Part shown: positions 8,775 to 17,720 of the stretch, in pieces | Numbering within the stretch: position 1 is the stretch's first letter | Layout: each line of letters starts with the position of its first letter | DNA from: UBA4744 sp963718995 | Lineage (GTDB): Bacteria > Actinomycetota > Acidimicrobiia > Spongiisociales > UBA4744 | Length of the DNA stretch: 61,108 nucleotides | Reading direction: 5' to 3' | Assembly (NCBI GenBank): GCA_963718995.1 | Contig: CAVRAP010000011.1 | Span: 1-61,108, forward strand | Notes under the pieces: generated by a model | Database searches by the model: none | Told to the model about the DNA's origin: nothing | Seen by the model: only the letters and a program-made list of their open reading frames with translations | Translations under genes and position numbers: made by a program

Positions 8775-9071
8775 CTACGAACCCGAATCGCAGTAAGCGG
8801 TGAACTCGACGGCAACTTCCGCACGGAGGTCGGGTTGGTCGATCAGGTCGTCCTTGAAGGCCCGGTACTGCTCGGCGGTGACGCCATTGCCGGTCAGGCG
8901 GGTGTCGAGCTCGGCCTGGATGTCTCCTACGTCGTCAAAGGTAAAGCGCTGGACGTCGCACATCCATCGACCTTCGATAGATGACAGAAGTTCAGCGTCG
9001 TACGACACACCACACCCTGCCAGGAGGAGCGACGCGACGATGATGCCGCCGGCAATTCGAGTCCGACTCAT
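8775..9071 (-). CDS. Small lipoprotein with C-terminal Cys pair domain (copy B)
   Basis: The 98-aa product begins MSRTRIAGG and has a lipobox (LLLAGC). The mature part is almost entirely the domain seen at 7431: GRWMCDVQRFTFDDV, a TRLTGNGVT turn, EQYRAFKDD and a final FTAYCDSGS. It lacks the Ser/Thr linker of copy A. It is the first gene of the four-gene duplicated block on the minus strand, followed by the secreted protein 7928-8725. Confidence 0.75.
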   Translation of the reverse strand: MSRTRIAGGIIVASLLLAGCGVSYDAELLSSIEGRWMCDVQRFTFDDVGDIQAELDTRLTGNGVTAEQYRAFKDDLIDQPDLRAEVAVEFTAYCDSGS

Positions 9072-9117
9072 CTCGCAGGTATCGGATGTTCGGCGACCCA
9101 TCTTGAAGGAAAGACGG

Positions 9118-11118
9118 CTACTCCTTGAACCGTTGCATGGCCTTCTCGATTTCGTCCCAACCCACCGAAAGCGCTGAGGCGTCGTTCCGCAACGCCGTGA
9201 GAGCGGCTTCCCGGAGCATTCCGTCGAGATCGGCGAAAGACAGGCCCTCGGTCTTCTGAGCAACCTGATCGAGATCGACGCCTTCGGCAAAGGGAACGTC
9301 CGAAAGGCCCAGGAGCGCCCGCCTACCTTCGACTCCCGGTAGGCCAAGCTCGATGTGGATCTCGAAACGCCCGGCTCGCAGCAAGGCAGGGTCGATCAGG
9401 TCCTTGCGGTTGGTGGCTCCGATTACGGCAACATCGCCACGTTCGGAAACACCGTCGATTTCCGTCAGCAACGCGGCCACCACCGAATCGGTTACGGAAG
9501 TTGAAGATCTGCCCCGCACAGGGGCGAGGGCGTCCACCTCGTCGAAGAAGAGGATGGCAGGCGCCGCCGCCCTGGCCCTGGCGAAAACCTCTCGGACACC
9601 TCGCTCGGACTCACCCACGAATTTGTCGAGCAGTTCGGCACCTTTGACCGAGAAGAAGGCGGCTCCCGACTCGTGAGCCAGCGCCCGGGTCACGAAGGTC
9701 TTGCCGGTGCCCGGCGGACCGTGCAGCAGGATGCCCCGTGGTGGTTCGATGCCCATGCGGGCGAAACGCTCGGGCTCGGTGATCGGCCAGATGACGGCTT
9801 CGGTGAGGCGCTGCTTGACTTCCGTCAGATTGGCAACTCTCTCGAATCCGTAGGACGGGATATCTCCCATCGGCACCGATCCCAGAGATGGCGATGTCCC
9901 ATCGAGAGCGTCGATCATCAGATCGGTGGTCACTTTGCCTTTCGTTCGGGCGACCACCGCCGAGGCGTGTACGACCGACGCGACAATATCTGCCCCGGAG
10001 AATCCGGCAGTACGCGAAGCCAGCCGGTCGAAGTCCAGCTCCTCGGAGGGCACCCTCGACAGCGCCGCATCGAAAAGCAAACGGCGCCGGTTGAGGTCGG
10101 GAGGCGGGATGCTGAGGATGCGGGGAAGCAGGGGAGAGCGGACGATCGTGTCGTCGAGGTGACCAACCGAGGCGACGCCCAGCACACAGGCAAGCCCCTG
10201 CTTTTCTGCCACCGCATCGAGGAACCAGCGAAGTATGGCGCTCACCTGCGTTCGGAATGGGGCAAGGCCTTCTTCTCCCGCGACGGCCTCCAACCGGTCG
10301 ACGAAAACAACAGCCGGGACGGCGGTGCTCTTGGCCTTTTCGAGAAGATCGAGGAGCCGCTCAGGTTTGAACACAAGATCGAGGGAGACCTCATGAACAC
10401 GCGCCCCGGCTATCTCGGCGGCCGCGGCCACGAGTTCTGATTTCCCGCAGCCGATTGGACCTTCGACGATGACCCCCGCCACGTGGGGCAGACCCCACGC
10501 GGACGGCAAGTCTTGGGGGGAGGTCAGCAGCGAGAACCAGCCGGTCAGCATCTCCAGTTCGGTTTCGAGTCCGGCCAGAAGTGCTTCGGTGGTGGTCGGC
10601 GCCCCCGGTCTGGCCGGGGCGGCAGTCGCAGAGATCTCGGGAGCAACCATCGGAGCGCGATCGGCCTCGGCCTCACTCACGAAACTCGTTGCCATGCCGA
10701 CGGTGGCGGCCGGATCCGGATCGACCTGGGCGATGCGGATATCCACCGGGGCGCCGCCCCCATCGCCGTATGCGGTATCAACCGTCAGGTGATCTCCGGT
10801 GCTGACCGGTCTCCCCTGCAAACCGTGCACGAGGGTTCGGACCTCGAGGGGGAGTTGGTCTCCCTGGATCACGACGCGGCGAGCGGTCGGCAAGATGGCC
10901 CGTTTGGCGTCGACCCCCTGTCCGGCCGTAAGGCCGGCATTTTCTAGGGCCTGCGGGCCGAGCAGCAATGCTGTGGGCTCGGAGGTCTCACGTGGACGGA
11001 CGAGGACGTGGGAAGTGCCGACGGCGATGATGCCCCCGCCGGGCATGCCCATGGCGGCCAGGAGCGTGCGGTCGGCTCCGGCGACGGGGTCTCTGCCGGG
11101 TCGGACGGTAAAGCGCAT
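9118..11118 (-). CDS. Two-domain AAA ATPase of the Cdc48/VAT type
   Basis: The 666-aa protein has an N-terminal double-psi-barrel-like substrate domain (residues 1-130), a disordered Ala/Pro-rich linker, and two AAA modules. D1 has Walker A GPIGCGKS (220-227), but its Walker B ends VVFVDR (270-275), with Arg where the catalytic Glu should be. D2 is canonical: GPPGTGKT (467-474), ILFFDE (522-527), GATNRKDLIDPALLRAGRFE. The family unfolds or extracts protein substrates using a hexameric ring. Here D1 probably binds nucleotide without hydrolysing it efficiently, and D2 is the motor (inference). No proteasome genes are present in the window, though a tricorn protease is. Confidence 0.85.
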   Translation of the reverse strand: MRFTVRPGRDPVAGADRTLLAAMGMPGGGIIAVGTSHVLVRPRETSEPTALLLGPQALENAGLTAGQGVDAKRAILPTARRVVIQGDQLPLEVRTLVHGLQGRPVSTGDHLTVDTAYGDGGGAPVDIRIAQVDPDPAATVGMATSFVSEAEADRAPMVAPEISATAAPARPGAPTTTEALLAGLETELEMLTGWFSLLTSPQDLPSAWGLPHVAGVIVEGPIGCGKSELVAAAAEIAGARVHEVSLDLVFKPERLLDLLEKAKSTAVPAVVFVDRLEAVAGEEGLAPFRTQVSAILRWFLDAVAEKQGLACVLGVASVGHLDDTIVRSPLLPRILSIPPPDLNRRRLLFDAALSRVPSEELDFDRLASRTAGFSGADIVASVVHASAVVARTKGKVTTDLMIDALDGTSPSLGSVPMGDIPSYGFERVANLTEVKQRLTEAVIWPITEPERFARMGIEPPRGILLHGPPGTGKTFVTRALAHESGAAFFSVKGAELLDKFVGESERGVREVFARARAAAPAILFFDEVDALAPVRGRSSTSVTDSVVAALLTEIDGVSERGDVAVIGATNRKDLIDPALLRAGRFEIHIELGLPGVEGRRALLGLSDVPFAEGVDLDQVAQKTEGLSFADLDGMLREAALTALRNDASALSVGWDEIEKAMQRFKE

Positions 11119-11169
11119 GTGCGCATGGTAGATGGCCGGGTACAGCTTCGAGCGGCCCGGTCCGGTGTC

Positions 11170-12798
11170 TCACGCAACCAGGTGCAGTTCCGGGATGCGG
11201 GCAATCGGCGTGTGGAGAGGTTGAGAAGACTCGAGCAGCTTCGCGCCCGAACCGGTCAGCCATTGCCAGATCAGGTGGGCTTCCTCGGCATCTTGGACGG
11301 TGGGCGGAACCCGCGGCCAGGCAGGTTCCAGGTCGACGGCGGGGAAGAAGGCCGGTCGGTCACCCCCCGACCAGGAGAACGTGAGCCGGCCACGTTCGAT
11401 GATCGCTCCATCCCCGCCGGCGGTTTCCGCCCACAGCAATCCGGCCTGGTTGAGGGTCTGCCACGCTCGCCGGCGTTCCAGTGACCGGGCCAGGGCCCGG
11501 TAACGGTCCCGCATCCAACCCGCTTCTTCGAAGCGCTGGTGAAGCGCCAGGTCGGTCATCTTGTCCTGGAGCGGAGCGAGGAGGAGTTGGGGGTCGTGCT
11601 CGACACCCGCCAGAAGTTTCTCGATGACCGGCCGGTAATCCGACTCGGACAGCGATCCGTCACACGGACAGACGGCCACCCCCAACTGGGCGAACGCGCA
11701 TGCACCTCCCCGGGTTCCCGGTCGGCCCGAACAACGTCGGATGGGTACCGCATCCCACAGAGCGGTCATGACGAGTTCTGCGCTGCGGCGGCTCCGGTAC
11801 GGGCCCAGGTAAACGAGCCCGTCCTCGCGCAAGGTGCGAACGAGAGAGAGTCTCGGGTACTTCTCGCTGGTCAGTTTCACGAAGTGCGAAGATTTCGGTG
11901 GCTTGGAGCGGCGGTTGTAGCGCGGGCGATGGGCGTGGATGAGTCGAAGTTCGGTGATCTCGGCTTCGAGTTCGGATGAACAAATACGGTGTTCGACAGA
12001 GTCGAGTTCCTTCAGCATCGACGAGACCGTCCGGCGGGTATCCCCGTAGAAGTAGCTGCGCACCCGGGTCCTCAGGTTCTTGGCTTTCCCGATGTAGAAG
12101 ATGCCGCCGTTGCGGTCTTTGAAGATGTAGACGCCCGGTCTTCGGGGGAGGGCGTCCGCCAGCCGGATCTTTCCGTAGTCGGCCGAGCCGCGAGCGGTGG
12201 GGAGTTGCAGGAGGTCTTCGAGGGCCGTGACCCCGATCGTGCCGGCCCGCTCGAGCAACGAATGCAGGACCCAGGCGGTCGCCTTGGCGTCCTCGAGGGC
12301 CCGGTGGTTGGGAACGGTCGGGGAACGGAAGTAGGCGGCCAGCGTCTGCAGTTTGAGGTTACGAATCTCGTTGCGGATGAGGCGACGGGCGAGCGCATAG
12401 GTATCGACGGAGCGATTCGGCAGGCGCCCGTAGCCGAGCCGCATCGAATCTGCGTTGAGGAAGGAAAGGTCGAACCGGACGTTGTGGCCGACGATGACGG
12501 CGTCGCCGATGAACTCGAGGAAGGCGGGAAGAACTTCTTCGACCGGTGGCGCTTCGATCACCATCGACTGGGTGATTCCGGTGAGGATGGTGATGTACGG
12601 GGGGATCGGTGAACCGGGATTGACCAGCGTCTGGAAGGATCCCACCTCTTCACCACCCACGTACTTCACGGCACCGATTTCCGTGATGGAACAATTGGCC
12701 GGGGAACCCCCCGTCGTCTCCAGATCGAGCACGCAAAAGGGCACCTCGCTCAACGGTGCCCCCATGTCATCAAAACTCTGTTGGACGGCGCTGATCAC
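11170..12798 (-). CDS. DEDD exonuclease fused to a UvrC-like GIY-YIG endonuclease
   Basis: Residues ~20-185 are a DnaQ-like 3'-5' exonuclease with CVLDLETTG, a VGHNVRFDLSFL motif and the final NHRALEDAKAT. Residues ~225-310 form a UvrC-type GIY-YIG domain (PGVYIFKD, FYIGKAKNLRTRV). The C-terminal third continues like the UvrC middle region (YNRRSKPPKS, YLGPYRS). The same architecture is known in mycobacteria and suggests DNA repair. The GTG start at 12798 lies just behind a LexA box (12814-12829), so DNA-damage control is likely. A later in-frame ATG at 12765 is an alternative start. Confidence 0.9.
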   Translation of the reverse strand: MISAVQQSFDDMGAPLSEVPFCVLDLETTGGSPANCSITEIGAVKYVGGEEVGSFQTLVNPGSPIPPYITILTGITQSMVIEAPPVEEVLPAFLEFIGDAVIVGHNVRFDLSFLNADSMRLGYGRLPNRSVDTYALARRLIRNEIRNLKLQTLAAYFRSPTVPNHRALEDAKATAWVLHSLLERAGTIGVTALEDLLQLPTARGSADYGKIRLADALPRRPGVYIFKDRNGGIFYIGKAKNLRTRVRSYFYGDTRRTVSSMLKELDSVEHRICSSELEAEITELRLIHAHRPRYNRRSKPPKSSHFVKLTSEKYPRLSLVRTLREDGLVYLGPYRSRRSAELVMTALWDAVPIRRCSGRPGTRGGACAFAQLGVAVCPCDGSLSESDYRPVIEKLLAGVEHDPQLLLAPLQDKMTDLALHQRFEEAGWMRDRYRALARSLERRRAWQTLNQAGLLWAETAGGDGAIIERGRLTFSWSGGDRPAFFPAVDLEPAWPRVPPTVQDAEEAHLIWQWLTGSGAKLLESSQPLHTPIARIPELHLVA

Positions 12799-12813
12799 CC
12801 CGTGAAAACTAGA

Positions 12814-12829
12814 TCGAACATACGTTCGG
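12814..12829 (-). promoter_or_regulatory. LexA (SOS) box upstream of the exonuclease/GIY-YIG gene
   Basis: TCGAAC-ATAC-GTTCGG matches the actinobacterial LexA operator TCGAAC-N4-GTTCGA at 11 of 12 fixed positions. It lies 16-31 nt before the GTG start of the DNA repair-type nuclease, where it would overlap the promoter. Confidence 0.8.
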
Positions 12830-12932
12830 TGTCAAGGATCCTCCCCCCTGTGAACGTAGTGAGCGGGGAGCGGGGAGGTGTTGCTCGCCTGATTGGCGAG
12901 AAACGGAGGGGGGCTGGTTCCCAACAAAGCGC
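12830..12932. other. Intergenic stretch with GC-rich inverted repeat
   Basis: The region between the two minus-strand genes holds a CTCCCCCC / GGGGGG inverted arrangement with GTAGTGAGCGGGGAGCGGGG (12854-12873) between. It resembles the shorter GAGCGGGG-type remnants at 29.34 and 31.08 kb. I see no gene in it. Confidence 0.4.
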
Positions 12933-13604
12933 CTACGTGCTCTTCTTTGCTTCTCCCTGCACCATGCTTCCGCTCTTGGATCTCCACAGCCTGGTTATCT
13001 CAAAGCCGTTGGCCTCGATGGTCTCGAGTGTTGAGCGGTTGGTATGGCACCCGCCCGACACCCGGCGCCAGTAGGGAGTGATCCAATCCTGAAACCTTGC
13101 GGTGGTGCGGCGGGGCGAGCGAATGTGCTCGAGGAAGATCAGCGATCCATCCGGTTTGAGCACCCGGTGGGCGCCTCGCAGAGCCAGTGCAGGATCGGGA
13201 ATCGTGCACAGGATGAGGCTGATCACCACAGTGTCGAATCTGTCCGCGGGGAAGTGCATGTCCTCGCCGGGGAGCAGTTCGAGGTGCACCGGGCACGGAG
13301 CCTCGTTGGCGCGCCGTTTCGCCCGTTTCAACATGTGCGGGTCGGGATCGATGGCGACGACCTCGGTGGCGTTGGTGAAATGTGACAGGTTCAAACCGGT
13401 GCCAACGCCGATTTCCAGGACCTGGCCCGTGGCAGCCTCAGCCAGGCGGGCTCGCTGCCTGCGCAACCCCAACCAGTCGTTGGGGACCATGAGCACGTCG
13501 TACAGTGCCGCCACGACGGGATGCTCAGCCACTGGTGCGTGTCCATTCGGTTCGAGTGATCGGCTTTCACGATTGAGGAACCGGGCCCGGCCCGGCGATT
13601 GCAC
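12933..13604 (-). CDS. Class I SAM-dependent methyltransferase (UbiE/PmtA-like)
   Basis: The nucleotide-binding motif I is VLEIGVGTGLN, followed by the acidic end of strand 2 (VVAIDPDPHML), an EDMHFPADRFDTVV post-motif and VLKPDGSLIFLEH. The sequence resembles methyltransferases acting on quinones or phosphatidylethanolamine; the substrate cannot be set. It overlaps the end of the RNA methyltransferase gene, indicating translational coupling. The GTG at 13604 gives 223 aa; a second in-frame GTG at 13532 (VAEHPVV) gives 199-200 aa and would include all conserved residues, so the N-terminus is uncertain. Confidence 0.8.
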   Translation of the reverse strand: MQSPGRARFLNRESRSLEPNGHAPVAEHPVVAALYDVLMVPNDWLGLRRQRARLAEAATGQVLEIGVGTGLNLSHFTNATEVVAIDPDPHMLKRAKRRANEAPCPVHLELLPGEDMHFPADRFDTVVISLILCTIPDPALALRGAHRVLKPDGSLIFLEHIRSPRRTTARFQDWITPYWRRVSGGCHTNRSTLETIEANGFEITRLWRSKSGSMVQGEAKKST

Positions 13605-14400
13605 CAGACCGTTGGCGAACCGCTTCGAAGAGAACCACCCCGGCTGCCATAGCGGCGTTGAGGCTGTCCACCTGGCCTCCCATCGGAATTCGGATCTGCA
13701 TCCCGGCCTCCCGCAGCCAGGTTTCGGTAAGCCCGTACTGCTCGCTCCCGACGGCGATGGCCGCCGGTCCGCTGAGGTCGGTCTGCCAGTGAAGTGCCGT
13801 TGCGCCGGGTGTGGTGGCGAACGTGGCGATCTCGTGCTCCGTCAGCCAGCGGAGGGCATCCGGGGTCGACGACACGGCCAGCGGAACCAGGAAGAGACAA
13901 CCCAGCGAGGCCCGGACGACGTTTGGGTTGAACGGATCGGTGGTCGGCTCACACACGATGACGGCATCAACCCCGGCAGCATCGGCGGTACGCAACATGG
14001 TTCCAAGGTTGCCGGGCTTCTCGATCGATTCGACGACCAGGATCAGCGGGTTCGACGACGGCTCGAGCTGATCCAGAGTGGCCGGGAATTGATCGGCCAA
14101 GCCCAGGAGCCCTTCCGGACGATCTCGGTAGCTCACCTTCCGGAAGGCTTCGGAGCTCAGCTCGACGCCCTCGGCTCCTCCGTCCACCGCTCGTTCGATC
14201 AGCGAGGCTTCGTTCTCACCGAGGAAGAGATCCGGGCAGTAGTAGATCTCTCGAATCTCCAGCCCGGAGTCCACCGCCCTCGTCAGCTCTCGATAGCCCT
14301 CGACCAGAAAGACGCCCGACGCGTCTCGTTCTCGCCGATTCCTGAGCTTGACGAGCTGCTTGACCCTCTGGTTCGTAACGGAAGTGATGACCTCGTGCAC
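13567..14400 (-). CDS. TrmH/SpoU family RNA 2'-O-methyltransferase
   Basis: The 277-aa protein has an N-terminal substrate-binding domain (VKQLVKLRNRRERDASG, FLVEGYREL) and a C-terminal trefoil-knot SPOUT domain. The latter has motif 1 EKPGNLGTMLRTADAAG, motif 2 AIAVGSEQYGLT and motif 3 IRIPMGGQVDSLNAAMA. These are the residues that bind SAM and methylate the ribose of rRNA or tRNA. The particular RNA target is unknown. The downstream methyltransferase gene overlaps its end. Confidence 0.9.
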   Translation of the reverse strand: MHEVITSVTNQRVKQLVKLRNRRERDASGVFLVEGYRELTRAVDSGLEIREIYYCPDLFLGENEASLIERAVDGGAEGVELSSEAFRKVSYRDRPEGLLGLADQFPATLDQLEPSSNPLILVVESIEKPGNLGTMLRTADAAGVDAVIVCEPTTDPFNPNVVRASLGCLFLVPLAVSSTPDALRWLTEHEIATFATTPGATALHWQTDLSGPAAIAVGSEQYGLTETWLREAGMQIRIPMGGQVDSLNAAMAAGVVLFEAVRQRSGAIAGPGPVPQS

Positions 14401-14485
14401 GAGCCGACCTTACCGCAGTCTCTTCACGGTTTTGGCGCCTGGTTTGCTCGATATTTCGGCAAGATGAGCGCCAAAACCGCGAGAA

Positions 14486-15268
14486 TCAGCGTTCGTCGAC
14501 GTAGAGGCTCTGGAGGGAGCGGCCGAAGCGGCCTCGCCCGTCGAAAAGGACTGCCTCTGCCAGGCCGGAACCTTGCGTTTCGAGACGGGTGTTGGCGTCG
14601 AGTCCGATCCAGTCACCGTCGGCCGGCCGGTGCTGGTAGACCGTCAGGTCGGGATTGATGAACAGGTATCGGTGGATGTCGACCATCGAGGAGATGCCGT
14701 TTCCGCAGTCGGCGGCTACCAGAACCCGCTGCAGCGGCGTCGGGTCCTCACCCAGGACCACCGGTACCAGCAGGCGGATCCATGCAACAGAAGGGCCCGG
14801 TTCCGTCAGACCGCCGATCAGGGGTCGGGTATCGAGGGCGTCTCCGAAGTTCTCCCATGCCACCGGTACGAGCCGCACCGGACTGACGGTGTCGGGCGGC
14901 GCCAATGTCTCGGGAGGGCCCGCAGCTTCGAGTGGCAAGTCGATGCCCGCATGGATCCGGATGCGCAGCGCCATTGCCCGGGCGACGGGTTCGGCTGCGG
15001 TGCTCAGAGTTGCCTCGACCAGCTGCACCCGTTTTCCCGGCCGAACAACCCGGCTTACCAGGGTGAGCGGGGCGATCGGTACCGGGCGGATGAACTCGAC
15101 GGTGAACCGGGCAACGAACATCGAGGCAGGTTCGGTTGCTTCGACGGCGCTGGCCAGGAGAGCCGCGGGTGGTCCACCGTGCTGGGCTTCCGGGCTCCAC
15201 GGTCCGCGGGTCAAGGCGGTTGGCAGAAAGGCGCCGGATTCCGCTCGGGTGAATAGTGCGTCGGCCAT
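14486..15268 (-). CDS. Acyl-CoA thioesterase-like protein (double hot-dog)
   Basis: The 260-aa protein has the two-half hot-dog layout of the TesB-like thioesterase superfamily: GPWSPEAQHGGPPAALLA near the N-terminus, SRVVRPGKRVQLVEATL in the first fold and ISSMVDIHRYLFINPDLTVY in the second. The likely reaction is hydrolysis of acyl-CoA thioesters, but catalytic residues cannot be assigned confidently. It stands alone between the RNA methyltransferase and nitroreductase genes, on the same strand. Confidence 0.75.
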   Translation of the reverse strand: MADALFTRAESGAFLPTALTRGPWSPEAQHGGPPAALLASAVEATEPASMFVARFTVEFIRPVPIAPLTLVSRVVRPGKRVQLVEATLSTAAEPVARAMALRIRIHAGIDLPLEAAGPPETLAPPDTVSPVRLVPVAWENFGDALDTRPLIGGLTEPGPSVAWIRLLVPVVLGEDPTPLQRVLVAADCGNGISSMVDIHRYLFINPDLTVYQHRPADGDWIGLDANTRLETQGSGLAEAVLFDGRGRFGRSLQSLYVDER

Positions 15269-15283
15269 GTCCCGATCTTACGA

Positions 15284-15892
15284 CTACACGCCTTCCTCGC
15301 TGGTCCACCGCTCTCGGTGTACGACCTCCACCTCAGGCTTCCAGCCTCGTTTCAGCGAACCGGACTGCCGGTCGGGTGCGGCATAGCCGACAGTCACCAC
15401 ACCGATCGGGGTGATGTCGTCTGGAATCCCGAGCAGGGCTTGCAGACCGGGGATCGAATGAATTCCGAGCAGGCCGGCCGCCAGCCCCTCATCGACTGCG
15501 GCGAGCAGGAGCAGCATCATGGATGCCCCGGCGTCAACCCACCAGTAGGGGATCGGCCACGTGATCTCCCGACCCTGACGGTCGACCTTATCGGCCTCCT
15601 GGTAGCGGCGGTGGTAGTCGGCTTCGCTGGTGCATATGACGAAGTGGACCGGGGCGCGGGAGATCCAGGGTGCGAACCCGGCCGCTACGTACTCCGGTTC
15701 CCCGGATAGCTCGGCGATGGCCCGGCGCGTTTCCGGCGCCGTGATCACGACCAGATATTGACCCTGGCTGAAGCCGGCGCTGGGCGCCCGCCTGGTTGCC
15801 TCGATCAAACGATCGACGGTGCCGGCGTCCACAGGCTCATCGGTGTAGTTGCGCACCATCCGGCGTTTCCGGATGACATCTTGGAAGTCCAT
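15284..15892 (-). CDS. Nitroreductase family FMN protein
   Basis: The 202-aa protein opens with the typical RKRRMVRNYTDEPVD segment that binds FMN phosphate, then TRRAPSAGFSQGQ and a C-terminal SIPGLQALLGIPDDITP helix followed by VVTVGYA. Nitroreductase-fold enzymes use FMN and NAD(P)H, or F420 in some actinobacteria. The substrate is unknown. The gene ends 15 bp before the thioesterase gene begins and may be co-transcribed with it. Confidence 0.85.
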   Translation of the reverse strand: MDFQDVIRKRRMVRNYTDEPVDAGTVDRLIEATRRAPSAGFSQGQYLVVITAPETRRAIAELSGEPEYVAAGFAPWISRAPVHFVICTSEADYHRRYQEADKVDRQGREITWPIPYWWVDAGASMMLLLLAAVDEGLAAGLLGIHSIPGLQALLGIPDDITPIGVVTVGYAAPDRQSGSLKRGWKPEVEVVHRERWTSEEGV

Positions 15893-15982
15893 GCGAACAC
15901 TTCCTCATTTTCGTACTTGGCTTCTCGGCCAACGCCCAGTCTGGCTCATGACGGATGTGCGACAACTGATAACTTGAAGGCC

Positions 15983-16336
15983 ATGTCGGACCGTACATCG
16001 GCCTATCGAGCCATGCGTGATGTCGGCCTTGGGGTTGGAACCGTTGGCTTGGCGGTGCTGCTGACGTTCTGGGGAAGCCTGGCGGCCGTTCAGGCCGTCT
16101 TCCTGTTGATGGCACTTGCGGTCTTGATCTGGATCGCTACCACGAGGGTTGATCAGTTGCGCGGTGTCGCAGGATGGCCCCGTCCGCTGCTGTTTGGAGG
16201 TCTCATGGTGGTGGTAGCCGTCAACGCCTCGGCGTTCTCGTTCACCGGGTTTACGGCGCTGTTGTTGAGCACAGCCGTGTTCGCCCTCGCTCTGCTGGTC
16301 GGCGTCACGAGAGTGTTGCGCCGGGTGGGCGCCTGA
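15983..16336 (+). CDS. Small four-helix membrane protein, unknown function
   Basis: From ATG 15983 the product is 117 aa with about four hydrophobic helices (around residues 15-30, 33-50, 66-84, 89-108). The open frame extends upstream to 15758, but that part overlaps the divergent nitroreductase gene and is not convincing. It ends 10 bp from the convergent pntB stop. I do not recognise the family. Confidence 0.6.
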   Translation: MSDRTSAYRAMRDVGLGVGTVGLAVLLTFWGSLAAVQAVFLLMALAVLIWIATTRVDQLRGVAGWPRPLLFGGLMVVVAVNASAFSFTGFTALLLSTAVFALALLVGVTRVLRRVGA

Positions 16337-16346
16337 CGGCCCCGCC

Positions 16347-17720
16347 CTACGCCTCTTTGACGGCGGCCACCAGGTCGCTCATGGCTCGCTTGGCATCTGC
16401 GAAATACATCAGCGTGTTGTCCATATAGAACAGGGGATTGTCGATGCCGGCGAAGCCGGGGGAGAGACTGCGCTTGATCACGATCGCCGTCGTTGCCTTG
16501 TCAACATCGAGTATGGGCATGCCGTAGATCGGGCTGGTCTCGTCGTCGCGAGCCCCCGGATTGACTACGTCATTGGCCCCGACGATCAAGGCAACATCGG
16601 TCCGAGGGAATTCGTCCTGGATCTGGTCGAGATCGTAGAGCTTGTCGTATTCCACGTCCGCCTCGGCGAGGAGCACATTCATATGCCCTGGCATGCGTCC
16701 GGCCACCGGGTGGATGGCATAACGAACTTCGACGCCGCGCTCCTCGAGCAGGTTGGTCAGCTCCTTGAGGTTGTGCTGTGCCTGGGCAACCGCCAGGCCG
16801 TAGCCGGGGACCACGATCACCGAACCGGCATATGCCAGGGTCACGGCCACGTCGTCGGCCGTGGCCGAGCGCACCGGCTTCTCGCCGATCACGCCCGGTC
16901 CGCCCTCCATCGCCGCCGCCCCGAAAGCGCCGAACAGCACGTTGCCGAGGGAGCGGTTCATGGCTTTGACCATGATGTTGGTGAGGATCAGGCCAGACGC
17001 ACCGACCAGGGCGCCGCTGATGATCAGAGCGTTCGATTCGATGACGAAACCGGCCATCGAGGCGGCCAATCCGGAAAAGGCATTCAGGAACGAAATAACC
17101 ACCGGCATGTCGGCTCCACCGATCGGCAGAACCCGTATCACGCCCAGGACCATTGCGGTCAGCACCAGGAGCCACAGCACGAGCGCGCCTCCGCCCAGGA
17201 CCACCCATATGCTCAAGCCGACGATGATGGCGGCAACGAGAGGATCCCCGAACTTCTGGCCGGGATACCCGACCGGTTGACCAGAGATAAGCCCCTGCAG
17301 CTTGCCGAACGCAACGAACGAACCGGAAAGGGTGACCGCGCCGATCACGGTCGACAGGACGATGGTGATGTCGGTGCGCAGTGGCAGGGAATCGACGGTG
17401 AGAAACTCGGCTGCCGCGACCAGTGCCGAGGCTCCGCCGCCGAAGCCGTTGAAAGCCGCCACCAGCTGCGGCATGGCAGTCATTTCGACCTTCTGAGCCA
17501 GGAACCCGCCAACGGCGCCACCGACCACGAGGCCGGCGACGACGATCCACGGGCTGATGATGTCGTTAGCGAGGAGCGTCACCACGATGGCAAGCAGCAT
17601 GCCGAACGCCGCCAGCTGGTTGCCGCCCCGGGCCGTAACCGGCGACTGCAGACGCTTGAGCCCCACGATGAAAGCAACCGCTGCGATCAAGTACAGGAAG
17701 GCTGCCAGGGTTGTGTTCAT
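16347..17720 (-). CDS. pntB: NAD(P)+ transhydrogenase subunit beta
   Basis: The 457-aa protein has the eight-or-nine helix membrane region (dII) followed by the NADP(H)-binding dIII domain. The latter includes VIVVPGYGLAVAQAQ, VRYAIHPVAGRMPGHMNVLLAEA and GANDVVNPGARDD. The complex couples proton entry to hydride transfer from NADH to NADP+, supplying NADPH. It is the last of three overlapping genes pntAA-pntAB-pntB; its start overlaps the pntAB stop by 4 nt. Confidence 0.97.
   Translation of the reverse strand: MNTTLAAFLYLIAAVAFIVGLKRLQSPVTARGGNQLAAFGMLLAIVVTLLANDIISPWIVVAGLVVGGAVGGFLAQKVEMTAMPQLVAAFNGFGGGASALVAAAEFLTVDSLPLRTDITIVLSTVIGAVTLSGSFVAFGKLQGLISGQPVGYPGQKFGDPLVAAIIVGLSIWVVLGGGALVLWLLVLTAMVLGVIRVLPIGGADMPVVISFLNAFSGLAASMAGFVIESNALIISGALVGASGLILTNIMVKAMNRSLGNVLFGAFGAAAMEGGPGVIGEKPVRSATADDVAVTLAYAGSVIVVPGYGLAVAQAQHNLKELTNLLEERGVEVRYAIHPVAGRMPGHMNVLLAEADVEYDKLYDLDQIQDEFPRTDVALIVGANDVVNPGARDDETSPIYGMPILDVDKATTAIVIKRSLSPGFAGIDNPLFYMDNTLMYFADAKRAMSDLVAAVKEA

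Noticed and set aside
13102..14658. A 518-codon plus-strand frame opposite the two methyltransferase genes
   Set aside because: It covers parts of two minus-strand genes with complete family motifs and shows no domain of its own.
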